Below are positions 28,320-38,209 of a stretch of DNA of 64,000 bases, piece by piece; within the stretch, counting starts at the first letter, position 1; every line of letters begins with the position of its first letter. Under the pieces are notes generated by a model. The model saw nothing but the letters and a program-made list of their open reading frames with translations, made no database searches and was not told where the DNA came from. The position numbers and the translations under genes are program-made. This DNA is from Shewanella gelidimarina (GTDB lineage: Bacteria; Pseudomonadota; Gammaproteobacteria; Enterobacterales; Shewanellaceae): positions 1-64,000 of the forward strand of contig NZ_JAKIKW010000026.1 of NCBI RefSeq assembly GCF_023283945.1. The letters run 5' to 3'.

Positions 28320-29051
28320 ATGCCTTTTAGCTTTAAACAGTTTCATATCGACGACAGCCGCTGCGGCATGCCTGTCAGCACCGACGGAGTTCTACTCGGC
28401 GCATGGGCACCGTTAACGAATGCCAAAACCATCCTGGATATCGGTAGCGGAAGCGGTTTGCTGAGTTTAATGGCCGCTCAACGCAGCCAAGCGCAAATAA
28501 CCGCTATTGAACTGGATCAAAGCGCAACGCTCGATTGCCAGCACAATTTCAATCACAGCCCTTGGGCTGAAAGGTTAACCCTGCTAACGAGTTCAATTCA
28601 ACAGTACTGCACAGAAGCGACAGAGCTGCGTTTTGAGCACATCATCTGTAACCCACCCTATTTTGACAATGGTCCACAATCGAGCAGCCAGCTAAGAGCC
28701 ACAGCGCGTCATACCGACAACCTGAGTTTTGATGAGCTGTTAAGGGCGATCAGCTCTTTGCTCAGTCCAATCACAGGCCAAGCGAGCCTTATCTTGCCAA
28801 TCACTGAAGCCAATCAACTGCTCAATCAACTGCATAAATACCCGCTAGCGCTTAGACACGTGGTGACCGTCGCCAGTGTTGAAGGCAAGCTACCCAATAG
28901 GCAGTTGTTGCTGCTAGTCACATCAAATGACACAAATACGCCAATTGATCAGGAGGTTAATTCAGTCTCAACCTTAGCGATACGTCAGAAAAATGGTCAG
29001 TACACTGATGAGTTTGTTCAATTAACAAAAAGTTTTTATTTAAAGCTGTAG
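28320..29051 (+). CDS. trmN6: tRNA1(Val) (adenine-37 N6)-methyltransferase TrmN6/YfiC
   Basis: The 243-residue methyltransferase begins FSFKQFHIDDSRCGMPVSTDG, typical of YfiC. The SAM loop ILDIGSGSGLLSL is at residues 38-50 and the catalytic NPPY motif of N6-adenine methylases at 111-114. It methylates A37 of tRNA-Val. In E. coli the gene neighbours srmB, and the same pairing holds here, though in the same direction. Confidence 0.92.
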   Translation: MPFSFKQFHIDDSRCGMPVSTDGVLLGAWAPLTNAKTILDIGSGSGLLSLMAAQRSQAQITAIELDQSATLDCQHNFNHSPWAERLTLLTSSIQQYCTEATELRFEHIICNPPYFDNGPQSSSQLRATARHTDNLSFDELLRAISSLLSPITGQASLILPITEANQLLNQLHKYPLALRHVVTVASVEGKLPNRQLLLLVTSNDTNTPIDQEVNSVSTLAIRQKNGQYTDEFVQLTKSFYLKL

Positions 29052-29069
29052 CGATCGGCGATCTAATCG

Positions 29070-29098
29070 TTTCAAGTCTCACCTGAAACCTTTATAAT
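29070..29098 (+). promoter_or_regulatory. Putative srmB promoter
   Basis: TATAAT at 29093-29098 with a weak TTTCAA at 29070-29075 and a 17-base spacer. This -10 box overlaps the in-frame ATG at 29097, which argues that translation of srmB starts instead at 29130. Confidence 0.5.
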
Positions 29099-29129
29099 GT
29101 GCGGCTATTATTTATTGAGATGCCAACGC

Positions 29130-30356
29130 ATGCTATTTGAAGATCTCCAGCTTGACCCTCGTTTGTTAGAGTCACTAAAAGCAATGGGCCATAACAAGCC
29201 CACTACGATACAACAACAAACAATTCCAGTTGCCATGGAGCAAAGAGATATCCTTGCTCGTGCGCCAACAGGAACAGGGAAAACAGCGAGCTTCCTATTA
29301 CCTGCGATGCAACACTTACTCGATTTTCCACGTCGATTCGGTGGTCAAGCTCGTGTATTAATTCTGACTCCTACGCGAGAGCTTGCCAGTCAAATTCATC
29401 GCTATGCATCTCATTTAGGCACAGGCTTAAACTTTGATACCTGCATCATTACTGGCGGTGTTCCCTACGCGGCTCAGGAAGATGCATTAAAAGGCAATGT
29501 CGACATTTTAGTTGCCACGCCAGGCCGCTTAATGGAATACCTTGATAAAGGATTATTCAATGCAGAAGAAGTTGAAGTTTTAATTATCGATGAAGCCGAT
29601 CGCATGCTTGATATGGGCTTCTCTGCCGCAGTGGAAACACTCGCAATCGAGTCTGTTGGCCGTAAACAAACAATGTTGTTCTCAGCAACGCTTGAAGGTA
29701 GCGACGTAGGTCGTTTCTCACATCAGTTGTTAAACAACCCTGCCAAGGTTGAAGCTGAAGCACCACGCAGCGAAAAAGCTAAGATCCACCAATGGGTCCA
29801 CATCGCTGACGATAAAGCTCATAAATTTGCGATGTTGTGTGCGATTTTGCGACAAGAAGAAGTGCAGCGCACCATCGTGTTTGTAAAAACACGTGAATCG
29901 GTTGCCAGCCTTGAAGGCTTATTACAGAAACAAGGCATCACCTGCAGCTTTATGCGCGGTGATATGGAGCAAAAAGCACGCTTTCAAGCCTTAGGACGTT
30001 TCACTAAAGGTGAAGTTAACGTACTACTTGCCACTGATGTTGCAGCCCGTGGTATTGATGTCGATGACATCACCCATGTCATCAACTTTGATATGCCACG
30101 CTCAGCAGACACTTATGTTCACCGTATTGGCCGTACAGCCCGTGCTGGTGCCAAAGGTACGGCTATATCACTGGTTGAAGCCCATGACGTTCGTATTGTT
30201 GGCAAGATTGAACGCTATATTGATCAGCCATTAAAGCGTCGTTTTGTGAAAGATCTTCGCCCTAATAACAAAGAGGCTAAGCCTCCAGGGAAGAAGAAAG
30301 TACAAGACACAGGCAAGACTTATAGTAAGAAAAACAAGAAGAAGAAAAAGAAGTAA
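29130..30356 (+). CDS. srmB: ATP-dependent RNA helicase SrmB
   Basis: The 408-residue DEAD-box helicase starts MLFEDLQLDPRLLESLKAMG, the SrmB-type Q-motif region. Then come APTGTGKT (45-52), PTRELASQI, TPGRLMEYL, IIDEADRMLDMGFS, SAT, ATDVAARGIDVDDI and HRIGRTARAG. The C-terminus ends in a very basic Lys-rich tail. It helps early assembly of the 50S subunit. The upstream in-frame ATG at 29097 lies inside a -10 box, so 29130 is chosen. The gene follows trmN6. Confidence 0.93.
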   Translation: MLFEDLQLDPRLLESLKAMGHNKPTTIQQQTIPVAMEQRDILARAPTGTGKTASFLLPAMQHLLDFPRRFGGQARVLILTPTRELASQIHRYASHLGTGLNFDTCIITGGVPYAAQEDALKGNVDILVATPGRLMEYLDKGLFNAEEVEVLIIDEADRMLDMGFSAAVETLAIESVGRKQTMLFSATLEGSDVGRFSHQLLNNPAKVEAEAPRSEKAKIHQWVHIADDKAHKFAMLCAILRQEEVQRTIVFVKTRESVASLEGLLQKQGITCSFMRGDMEQKARFQALGRFTKGEVNVLLATDVAARGIDVDDITHVINFDMPRSADTYVHRIGRTARAGAKGTAISLVEAHDVRIVGKIERYIDQPLKRRFVKDLRPNNKEAKPPGKKKVQDTGKTYSKKNKKKKKK

Positions 30357-30377
30357 ACTTTGCTTACTTGTTCTTTT

Positions 30378-30404
30378 AAAAGGATCACTTAATGTGATCC
30401 TTTT
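30378..30404 (+). terminator. srmB terminator
   Basis: Arms AAAAGGATCAC and GTGATCCTTTT enclose TTAAT, 22 bases after the srmB stop. Confidence 0.88.
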
Positions 30405-30613
30405 CTGTTTCTAGCCGTAAAAAATCTCACCCAACCACCTCCCCCAAAAACCTTAATCTCCTTTATTTATGCTGTAGTGCCTTAAAAAACCACAGATGTT
30501 AGTGCTAACGCTATAAATTGAAACATTTTATTTACAAAAAACAATATCGTGTTCGCGCTTAGTCTGGTAATTTACGTCAAAGGAAAGGTATTACATTAAA
30601 AAGCGAAATTATA

Positions 30614-31828
30614 ATGATAAAAAAAGTAATCAGAAGGGCTTCCCCACTATTTATTCTTGTTTTCTTTATTGTGGCTGCGCAAGTACTTATCAGTACTAAA
30701 GAAGCACCTGAACAAAAAGCAGATGAAGCGCCGATCCCAATTGTTGATATTATGGAAGTTCAACAGCAAACGGTATCGCTCAACCTGCCCTCTTACGGCA
30801 TCGTCAGCCCTAAATATAAAACCCAATTGGTCACTGAAGTTCAGGGCCGAATGATTAGCATATCCAACAAATTCGTTGCCGGTGGTGTGGTTAAAAAGGG
30901 CGAAGAACTCGCCGTGATTGAGCCTTCAGATTACGAAGCTGACCTAATGCAAGCTCAAGCTTCTGTAGCACAGGCAAAAGCGGCACTTGAAGAGGAGCGC
31001 GCAAAGGGCGAAGTGGCTAAAAATGACTGGAAAGGATACGACGGCGGCATTCCGCCAGAATTAGGACTGCGTCTGCCGCAGTTAAAGCAAGAGCAAGCCA
31101 ATGTTAAGTTTCAACAAGCCGCACTCGCCAGAGCAGAGCGAAACCTTGAGCGTACCGTTATTCGTGCGCCTTTTGATGGCATCATCAAGGCGCGAAATGT
31201 GGACCTTGGGCAGTACGTCACCTTAGGCACTAACTTAGGCGAACTTTACGACACTCGAATAGCGGAGATCCGCTTACCACTTTCAAATAATGATTTAGCC
31301 TATTTAGAATCGGTCGAAAACCCAGATACAGAAGTCACTTTAAGTGCCGATCTTGCTGGTAAGATCGTGACTTGGACAGGCAAGATTATTCGCAGCGAAG
31401 GCGTCATTGACGCAGAAAATCGCATGGTTTATTTAGTCGCTGAAGTGAAAGATCCCTACCTTAGAGGCACTAGAGTTGACGGTCAACTGCCACTCAAATA
31501 CGGCAGTTTTGTCAGCGCCGTCATTAAAGGTCGCACTGTCGAAGGTATCGTGAAGTTGCCACGTTACCTGGTACGTCATGGAACCGTTACCCTCATTACA
31601 AAAGATAACAGCGTTGAGATCAGAGCCGTCAACGTCGTACGCACCGATCTAGAAAATGTCTACATCAAAGATAGCTTAGCCAGCGGAGAGCGCATTTCAG
31701 TCACTAACCTGACTAATGTTGAAGATGGCCAATTAGTCAAAGTCTTAGGCGAAGAGAACAGCTCCATTTTAGAGGGTTCTGATGAGTCGACATCTCAAGA
31801 AAAACTCGCTAGTAAAGGTGAACAATAA
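30614..31828 (+). CDS. RND efflux periplasmic adaptor (membrane fusion protein)
   Basis: The 404-residue protein has one N-terminal anchor helix (residues 10-28), then a lipoyl/biotinyl-like half motif (PKYKTQLVTEVQGRMISI), a coiled-coil hairpin (about 105-170) and the second lipoyl half with VIRAPFDGIIKARNVDLGQY, followed by the beta-barrel. It links an inner-membrane RND pump to an outer-membrane channel. Its TAA overlaps the ATG of the pump gene by one base (TAATG), which couples translation. No outer-membrane channel gene is adjacent, so a TolC made elsewhere is presumably used. Confidence 0.92.
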   Translation: MIKKVIRRASPLFILVFFIVAAQVLISTKEAPEQKADEAPIPIVDIMEVQQQTVSLNLPSYGIVSPKYKTQLVTEVQGRMISISNKFVAGGVVKKGEELAVIEPSDYEADLMQAQASVAQAKAALEEERAKGEVAKNDWKGYDGGIPPELGLRLPQLKQEQANVKFQQAALARAERNLERTVIRAPFDGIIKARNVDLGQYVTLGTNLGELYDTRIAEIRLPLSNNDLAYLESVENPDTEVTLSADLAGKIVTWTGKIIRSEGVIDAENRMVYLVAEVKDPYLRGTRVDGQLPLKYGSFVSAVIKGRTVEGIVKLPRYLVRHGTVTLITKDNSVEIRAVNVVRTDLENVYIKDSLASGERISVTNLTNVEDGQLVKVLGEENSSILEGSDESTSQEKLASKGEQ

Positions 31829-34800
31829 TGGCTGCTGAAAAAGGGATGATCGCTTGGTTCGCTAGAAACAATGTCGCATCCAATCTATTAATGTGGGTCT
31901 TGTTGATAGGCGGTCTATTTAGCACGGTTATTATTAATAAAGAGATTTTCCCAACCTTTGAGCTTAACTACCTCAACATCTCAGTCGCCTACCCAGGCGC
32001 GGCACCACAAGAGATTGAGGAAGGTATTAATATCAAGATCGAGGAAGCGATCCAAGATATTAACGGCATAAAGAAAGTCACCTCAGTTGCCAGCGAAGGG
32101 GTGGGTTCAGTAACCATTGAAGTGGAAGATAGCTACGATCCACAAGATATTCTCGATGAAGCCAAGCTACGAATTGACGCCATTTCCACCTTCCCCGTCA
32201 ACATTGAAAAGCCCAACATTACCCGTCTTAAACCTGAGAACAATGTCATTTGGATCTCGGTCTATGGTGACCAATCTCTTCGAGAGATGAAAGAACTGGC
32301 CAAGACCATTCGTGATGAAGTCGCTGCACTGCCTGCGATTACGCGAGCTCAAGTGACTGGCGTACGTGAATACGAAATTGCGATTGAATTATCGGAAGAT
32401 AAACTACGAGAGTACGGACTCACTTTCTCTCAAGTAGCACAAGCGGTACAGAACTCATCAATCGATCTGCCAGGCGGTTCAATTCGCGCTAAAGATGGCG
32501 ATATTTTACTGCGTACAAAAGGACAAGCCTACACAGGTGACGATTTCGCTCAAATTGTGGTGAGTAGCCGGCCCGATGGCAGCCGCGTAATGCTGCCACA
32601 AGTGGCGACGATCAACGACGGTTTTGAAGAGAGACTCGAATACACTCGCTTTAATGGTCAGCCCGCGGCAATCATTGAAATATTGAGCGTTGATGATCAA
32701 AACGCCTTAGATATCTCTGCACAGGTAAAAGAATATATTGAGCAGAAACGCGAGTTCTTGCCGACTGGCGCTAAACTCGACACTTGGGGTGACTTAACCC
32801 ACTACCTAAAAGGTCGATTGAACATGATGCTGTCAAACATGTTTTATGGTGCCTTGTTAGTGTTTGTGATTTTGGCACTATTTTTGGAAATCAAGTTGGC
32901 GTTCTGGGTCATGGTGGGCCTACCGGTTTGTTTCTTGGGTGCCATGTTAGTCATGCCATTAGAGCCATTCTCACTATCGATTAACTTACTCACGCTATTT
33001 GCCTTTATTCTGGTGCTAGGGATCGTGGTGGACGATGCCATTGTCATTGGCGAAAGTGCCTATAGTGAAATAGAGCGATATGGGCATTCACTTGATAATG
33101 TCGTTAGAGGTGCCAAGAAAGTAGCGATGCCGGCAACCTTTGGCGTACTCACCACCATCGCCGCCTTTATGCCAATGCTGATGGTATCGGGTCCTCAGGG
33201 GATCATCTGGAAATCTATCGGCATGGTGGTTATCCTCTGCTTAATGTTCTCGCTAGTGGAGTCAAAACTGATTTTACCCGCGCATTTAGCCCATATGAAA
33301 CCACCTAAGCCACGTGATCAACTGGGCATGTTAGGCCGTTTAAAAGCCGGTTTAAACGACAAGGTACAGTACTTCATCCATAACAATTACCGCTCATTTT
33401 TAGAGCGCTGCATTGTGCATCGATATAATACTGTTGCCATCTTTACTGGTGTACTCATCCTGTCTATCGCACTGGTGGTTAGTGGTCAGGTACGCTGGGT
33501 GTTCTTCCCCGATATTCCGTCAGACTTTATCCAAGTTCAGCTGCAAATGGATGAAGGTAGCTCAGAAGAAAATACCCTACAAGTGGTTCAAGAAGTAGAG
33601 GAAGCACTCTACCGTATGAACGATGATATGGAAGGTGAACTTGGCTACCCAGTGGTAAAACACAGCTTTATTAATATGAGTTCTCGTACTTCTGCATTTA
33701 TTTTTGCCGAGCTCACCAAGGGAGAAGAGCGCACTGTTGATGGCGAAACCATCGCTTCAGCTTGGCGTGAACAGCTGCCTGAACTGCTTGCCGTTAAGAA
33801 ACTGAATATTAATGCCAGCACCAATGACTCTGGTGGCGATATTGCCTTTAGACTCACCTCAAGTAATCTTGAGCAACTGTCGCTTGCCTCTGCAGAGCTT
33901 AAACAGAAGCTGCGAAGCTACGAAGGTGTTTACGACATTGCCGACAACTTCTCCTCTGGTAGCCAAGAGATAAAACTTAAGATCAAACCAGAAGCGGAAG
34001 CGCTTGGACTGACGCTGTCAGATCTGGCTCGCCAAGTTAGGTACGGTTTCTACGGTTATGAAGCCCAACGGATCTTGCGTAACAAAGAAGAAGTTAAAGT
34101 GATGGTGCGCTACCCACTTGAGCAACGCCGCACAGTGGGTCATCTCGAGAATATGCTTATCCGTACACCAACCGGTGCAGCGGTACCTTTCGGAACAGTT
34201 GCCCAGATTGAGCTAGGCGATTCGTACTCCTCCATTACTCGAGTTGATAGCAGAAGAGCGATAACGATTACCGCCAATGCAGATACTAATAAAGTGGAAC
34301 CGTCAAAGGTTGTGTCAGAAATTCAAGAGGATTTCTTGCCGATGTTGGCAGAAAAATATCCGAATATCTCGACCGCACTCGATGGTGGTAGCGCCGATGA
34401 ACAAAGTGCACTTGTTAGCTTGATGCAAGGATTCTTCTTTGCGCTATTTACTATCTATGCACTCATGGCCATTCCGCTAAAGTCATATAGCCAGCCGCTC
34501 ATCATCATGTCGGTTATTCCGTTTGGTATGATTGGCGCGCTATTTGGTCACTTTATCCTGGGTCTCAACATGAGTATTTTGAGCTTGTGTGGCATTGTTG
34601 CTCTTGCCGGAGTCGTGGTGAACGATTCATTGATTTTGGTCGATTTCGTTAACCGTGCACGCGCAGAAGGCCATTCGATAGTGCAATCAGCTGTCGACTC
34701 TGGTTGTTACCGATTCAGAGCGATTATCTTAACCTCACTCACAACATTTGTCGGCTTAGTGCCTATTTTGTTAGAGAAGAGCTTACAGGCTCAAATCGTT

Positions 34801-34980
34801 ATCCCGATGGCCGCCTCTCTTGCATTTGGTATTTTATTCTCAACCGTAGTGACGCTAATTTTGGTGCCTTTGCTGTACATCATTCTTGATGATATCAAAC
34901 GCACTTCTAGCCGATTCTATCAGTGGTGGTGGCAACCTAAAGCTGCAGCCGAACAGCCACCAGAGCAAGTATCAAACTAG
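31828..34980 (+). CDS. RND efflux transporter permease
   Basis: The 1050-residue inner-membrane pump shows the HAE-type layout: one N-terminal helix (about 17-35), a large periplasmic porter domain, helices 2-6 from about 335, a second porter domain and helices 8-12 from about 865. The conserved acidic pair of helix 4 is present in LGIVVDDAIVIGES, and the second repeat carries LAGVVVNDSLILVDFVNRA. It exports hydrophobic compounds in exchange for protons; the substrate is not readable. It is the second gene of a two-gene operon ended by the terminator at 35007. Confidence 0.93.
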   Translation: MAAEKGMIAWFARNNVASNLLMWVLLIGGLFSTVIINKEIFPTFELNYLNISVAYPGAAPQEIEEGINIKIEEAIQDINGIKKVTSVASEGVGSVTIEVEDSYDPQDILDEAKLRIDAISTFPVNIEKPNITRLKPENNVIWISVYGDQSLREMKELAKTIRDEVAALPAITRAQVTGVREYEIAIELSEDKLREYGLTFSQVAQAVQNSSIDLPGGSIRAKDGDILLRTKGQAYTGDDFAQIVVSSRPDGSRVMLPQVATINDGFEERLEYTRFNGQPAAIIEILSVDDQNALDISAQVKEYIEQKREFLPTGAKLDTWGDLTHYLKGRLNMMLSNMFYGALLVFVILALFLEIKLAFWVMVGLPVCFLGAMLVMPLEPFSLSINLLTLFAFILVLGIVVDDAIVIGESAYSEIERYGHSLDNVVRGAKKVAMPATFGVLTTIAAFMPMLMVSGPQGIIWKSIGMVVILCLMFSLVESKLILPAHLAHMKPPKPRDQLGMLGRLKAGLNDKVQYFIHNNYRSFLERCIVHRYNTVAIFTGVLILSIALVVSGQVRWVFFPDIPSDFIQVQLQMDEGSSEENTLQVVQEVEEALYRMNDDMEGELGYPVVKHSFINMSSRTSAFIFAELTKGEERTVDGETIASAWREQLPELLAVKKLNINASTNDSGGDIAFRLTSSNLEQLSLASAELKQKLRSYEGVYDIADNFSSGSQEIKLKIKPEAEALGLTLSDLARQVRYGFYGYEAQRILRNKEEVKVMVRYPLEQRRTVGHLENMLIRTPTGAAVPFGTVAQIELGDSYSSITRVDSRRAITITANADTNKVEPSKVVSEIQEDFLPMLAEKYPNISTALDGGSADEQSALVSLMQGFFFALFTIYALMAIPLKSYSQPLIIMSVIPFGMIGALFGHFILGLNMSILSLCGIVALAGVVVNDSLILVDFVNRARAEGHSIVQSAVDSGCYRFRAIILTSLTTFVGLVPILLEKSLQAQIVIPMAASLAFGILFSTVVTLILVPLLYIILDDIKRTSSRFYQWWWQPKAAAEQPPEQVSN

Positions 34981-35006
34981 AGACACTTTGTTATCGTACT
35001 TAATAC

Positions 35007-35031
35007 AAGGAGGCCAATGGCCTCCTTTTTT
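35007..35031 (+). terminator. RND operon terminator
   Basis: Arms AAGGAGGCC and GGCCTCCTT with an AAT loop and a T-run follow the pump gene by 26 bases. Confidence 0.9.
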
Positions 35032-35181
35032 GTGCATCAAACATTAGCAACCATTAGCAGCCACTTTCACTCAGTAATGAAATGAGTATTAAAGGGGAAA
35101 ATAGAAATATTCGATCCAGCAAACAGAATAAGTACGGCGTATTCGCTAAGCTTAATCTCCTTTTGCTAGCGACCAAAAATA

Positions 35182-35805
35182 ATGACAACGACTGCACCGA
35201 CACAAACCGAAGCTACCCTTGTTTACGATATCCGTACCAGTCGCTATTTGAACATTACCGGCAGATGCACTTTACGTTGCCAATTCTGCCCAAAACATAA
35301 TGGCAGCAAACAGGTACACCAATATCAACTGGGGCTCGATCGTCAACCGAGTGCTGAAGAAGTCATTGCACTGCTTGGCGATACCTCTGAATTCGACGAA
35401 TATGTTTTTTGCGGATACGGAGAACCCACACTTAACTTGCCAACGTTATTAAACGTAGCGAGAGAGATAAAAGCACGAGGAGGCAAGGTAAGAGTCAACA
35501 CTGACGGATTAGGCAATCTATTCCACAAGCGCAACATTCTACCTGAACTAGCAGAATGTGTTGATAGTCTGTCAATATCACTTAATGCCGATACCGCCGC
35601 CAGCTACCAAGCACATTGCCAACCTAAGTTGAAAGGCGCTTACCCCGCGGTACTCGAGTTTATAGAACAAGCCCCACGTTATATTGCCGACGTACAGGTT
35701 TCAGCCATTAATGGCTTAGCCGGTGTCGACATTGATGCCTGTCGAGAATTAGTCGAAGCAGCAGGCGCTACGTTTAAGCAAAGGGAGTTAGACGTAGTAG
35801 GTTAA
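35182..35805 (+). CDS. TatD-associated radical SAM protein
   Basis: The 207-residue protein has the radical-SAM cluster motif CTLRCQFCPKH (CxxxCxxC) near residue 30, a GYGEPTLN SAM-binding segment near 77 and VRVNTDGLGN, and it is shorter than a full TIM barrel. The length and the opening DIRTSRYLNITGRCTLRC fit the family often encoded beside or fused to TatD nucleases. No tatD gene adjoins it here. The reaction is unknown; this family likely uses S-adenosylmethionine to generate a radical in the cytoplasm. Confidence 0.8.
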   Translation: MTTTAPTQTEATLVYDIRTSRYLNITGRCTLRCQFCPKHNGSKQVHQYQLGLDRQPSAEEVIALLGDTSEFDEYVFCGYGEPTLNLPTLLNVAREIKARGGKVRVNTDGLGNLFHKRNILPELAECVDSLSISLNADTAASYQAHCQPKLKGAYPAVLEFIEQAPRYIADVQVSAINGLAGVDIDACRELVEAAGATFKQRELDVVG

Positions 35806-35931
35806 AGGCACATTTAACGACTCAGAGACTATTCTATCGAGTCCGTTAAACATAACTTCAGCCTCAGCCTAGCGCAGAGGCAAAGTAACGGTGCATCAAG
35901 GCTGAATTAATTACATATATAGCCGAATTGG

Positions 35932-35937
35932 TATAAT
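35932..35937 (+). promoter_or_regulatory. Putative -10 box of the PAS/GGDEF-like gene
   Basis: A consensus TATAAT lies 36 bases before the ATG of the following gene. The -35 region has only a poor candidate (TTACAT at 35911 with a 15-base spacer). Confidence 0.4.
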
Positions 35938-35972
35938 ATGGCGTTTATAATAACCATCAGAATTAGCGATTG

Positions 35973-38192
35973 ATGTTAACCCGAAAATTACCTCTACTTA
36001 TCAATGCTCAAGGGATCCAGTGGTCCCAACAACGAATTTTGGCAGCGGCGAGTCAAATCGGCATATTAATAATATCGGTTATTATTTTTACAAATATTAT
36101 CATCACTTTAGGTGAGAGACGTTTACAAGAAGACTGGGCGACACAACGCTACAGTGAGCTACAAGCTGTGGGTACACTGATTGCTGACAAAGTCTCTTTT
36201 CAGCAATTTAGAACACAGATGTTTGCCACCTCAGAACTACTAAACCGTTACATGAAACTCCCCAGTGAGCCAAACCTAGCCAAGTTACAAGATAATTGGG
36301 ACATCATTGTTGATAACATCCCTGAACTGCTCGGTATTGCGTTATATGACCCACAAGGTCAACTCAAATTTGCCACTGATGAAGAGTTTGGCCATCACGC
36401 ACTGCCACCGTCTTTACTGGGAAATTCACGTAACATGGGTGGCAACGAGATCTACACATCCCCGCTCGAATTTAGCCCAGTTAATGGTAAATTAGAGCCC
36501 TATTTGTATCAGCTTGCTTGGCTGGAGAATCCAGACCAAACCGTTAGAGGTTATTTGGTCGCGTATAATTCAATGTCACGCATGTTGCAAAATATTAAGC
36601 CTGCTTATTCCAGTCAACAAGCACCGTTAATGATGCTCGACACCCAAGGCTTACTCTACTCCGGTGTGCTCGAATCACCCACTATTGGTCGACTACCTGA
36701 AACGATGGGCGGTAGCCTTAAGCAATCTTACCCTGCACTTTGGCGAAAGATGGCCGCGAGTAATTTCGGCCAATTCCACGGTGACGATGCCACGTTTGTT
36801 TACCTTAAAGTCGAGTTGACCACTCAGTATGAGACTCGCCGTGAATACTTCTTGCTGTCCTACGTTAAAAACGATGACATTGCAGCCAAATTTGAACAGT
36901 GGCGTAATATCCTCATGGGGGGCGCTACCCTATTCACCTTGTTAGCGTGTTTTGTCATTTACCTAACCCATTCCTATCGCATGGTTCATCGCTCTCGTGA
37001 CTTCAGTATTGATCTTGCCAATCGACTATTCAACACCGATTCTGGTTACATCATTATCAATGATGCGGGTCGAGTGCTCAGTGCCAATCCTATGGCAGCC
37101 AAGTTACTCTCTCTTCAAATAGATGAACTGTCTGACCGTAGCTTACAACGCATATTACACATGGACGATGATCAATTTCATGCGCTGTCAGAGCAGTTAA
37201 CAGCTAACCATGAGTGGCAAGGCGAGCTTGATAGCGATGCTTCAGAGTGCGCTACATTGTCAGTAAGACTTCGACTTGAAATCGATATGGATAATGGTCA
37301 AAGCTACACCTTAGTCACTTTTGAAGATGTCGGGGAGCTAAAACATAGCCAAGAGGAAGCAAAGTTAAATCAATTGCTCAATGATAATCCAATCGCCACG
37401 GTTCTCTCAGATGCTAAAGGTGTCATCATTAAATCTAATCAGGCATTTAATACGCTGATGCAGGTTAAAGATAGCCGTAAGCTACAGATTACCGATCTGC
37501 TCAATGAGGAATTTAAACAGAAGTGGCCGCAAATATCACAGCAATTGATGATTAAAGGCACTTGGCAAGGTCAGATATTTTCATCAAACAATCGTGCTAA
37601 TGACGCCTGCATGTTGGCAACATTGAAGGGGCATTTAGACAGTTCAAACGATATTGAATATATTGTCTGTACCTTTGAGCGGGCTAAATCAAGACTGCAT
37701 GCTAATGACCAAAAAAGTTTAGTACCACATCGCAGTACCATATTTAGCGATCGCCGCGATCTTGAACGTTACTTTAATAATATGAGCCAAGCGAAAAAAG
37801 ACTTCTCAAGTCTTATGTTGCTCGATATTGCCGCCGAAGGCATGCTCAGCCACATGAGTGATAGTGGCCAACTAGAAAGTCGGCAAAAAGAGGTTGAGAT
37901 ACAGTTATTAAGGGAGCTACCAAACCGATACCAAATGTCTCGCTGGCAGCTCGGTAAGCTCATTATCATGTTACCCGATACCGATTCAGACCAAGCGCAT
38001 TACTTTGCAATTGATACCCTTGCAAAGCTCAAAGACAATGGGCTAGGAGAAGGTATCTGCATCGGGATCGCTGCCTATCAAGGTGGGCAGGTGCTCGAAC
38101 AGTTCTTGAGTAATGCGGAAGTCGCCCTTAAGCGGGCTAAGCAAACTGATGAGCAGAATATCTGCCAAGCATTTACCCGTCAGATGTTTTAA
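35973..38192 (+). CDS. Membrane PAS sensor with degenerate GGDEF-like C-terminus
   Basis: The 739-residue protein has a membrane helix at about 25-50, an extracytoplasmic sensor region (about 55-310), a second helix near 315-335, two PAS domains (from SGYIIINDAGRVLSANPMA and from NPIATVLSDAKGVIIKSNQA) and a C-terminal domain of GGDEF size beginning SDRRDLERYF. Where GGDEF or a variant should lie, it reads RWQLGKLIIMLPDT, so the catalytic turn is lost. Diguanylate cyclase activity is therefore unlikely. The C-terminus may act as a binding or interaction module. The start is the ATG at 35973; the TTG just before it is not needed. Confidence 0.8.
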   Translation: MLTRKLPLLINAQGIQWSQQRILAAASQIGILIISVIIFTNIIITLGERRLQEDWATQRYSELQAVGTLIADKVSFQQFRTQMFATSELLNRYMKLPSEPNLAKLQDNWDIIVDNIPELLGIALYDPQGQLKFATDEEFGHHALPPSLLGNSRNMGGNEIYTSPLEFSPVNGKLEPYLYQLAWLENPDQTVRGYLVAYNSMSRMLQNIKPAYSSQQAPLMMLDTQGLLYSGVLESPTIGRLPETMGGSLKQSYPALWRKMAASNFGQFHGDDATFVYLKVELTTQYETRREYFLLSYVKNDDIAAKFEQWRNILMGGATLFTLLACFVIYLTHSYRMVHRSRDFSIDLANRLFNTDSGYIIINDAGRVLSANPMAAKLLSLQIDELSDRSLQRILHMDDDQFHALSEQLTANHEWQGELDSDASECATLSVRLRLEIDMDNGQSYTLVTFEDVGELKHSQEEAKLNQLLNDNPIATVLSDAKGVIIKSNQAFNTLMQVKDSRKLQITDLLNEEFKQKWPQISQQLMIKGTWQGQIFSSNNRANDACMLATLKGHLDSSNDIEYIVCTFERAKSRLHANDQKSLVPHRSTIFSDRRDLERYFNNMSQAKKDFSSLMLLDIAAEGMLSHMSDSGQLESRQKEVEIQLLRELPNRYQMSRWQLGKLIIMLPDTDSDQAHYFAIDTLAKLKDNGLGEGICIGIAAYQGGQVLEQFLSNAEVALKRAKQTDEQNICQAFTRQMF

Positions 38193-38209
38193 GCGGCTAA
38201 GTGGATGTT

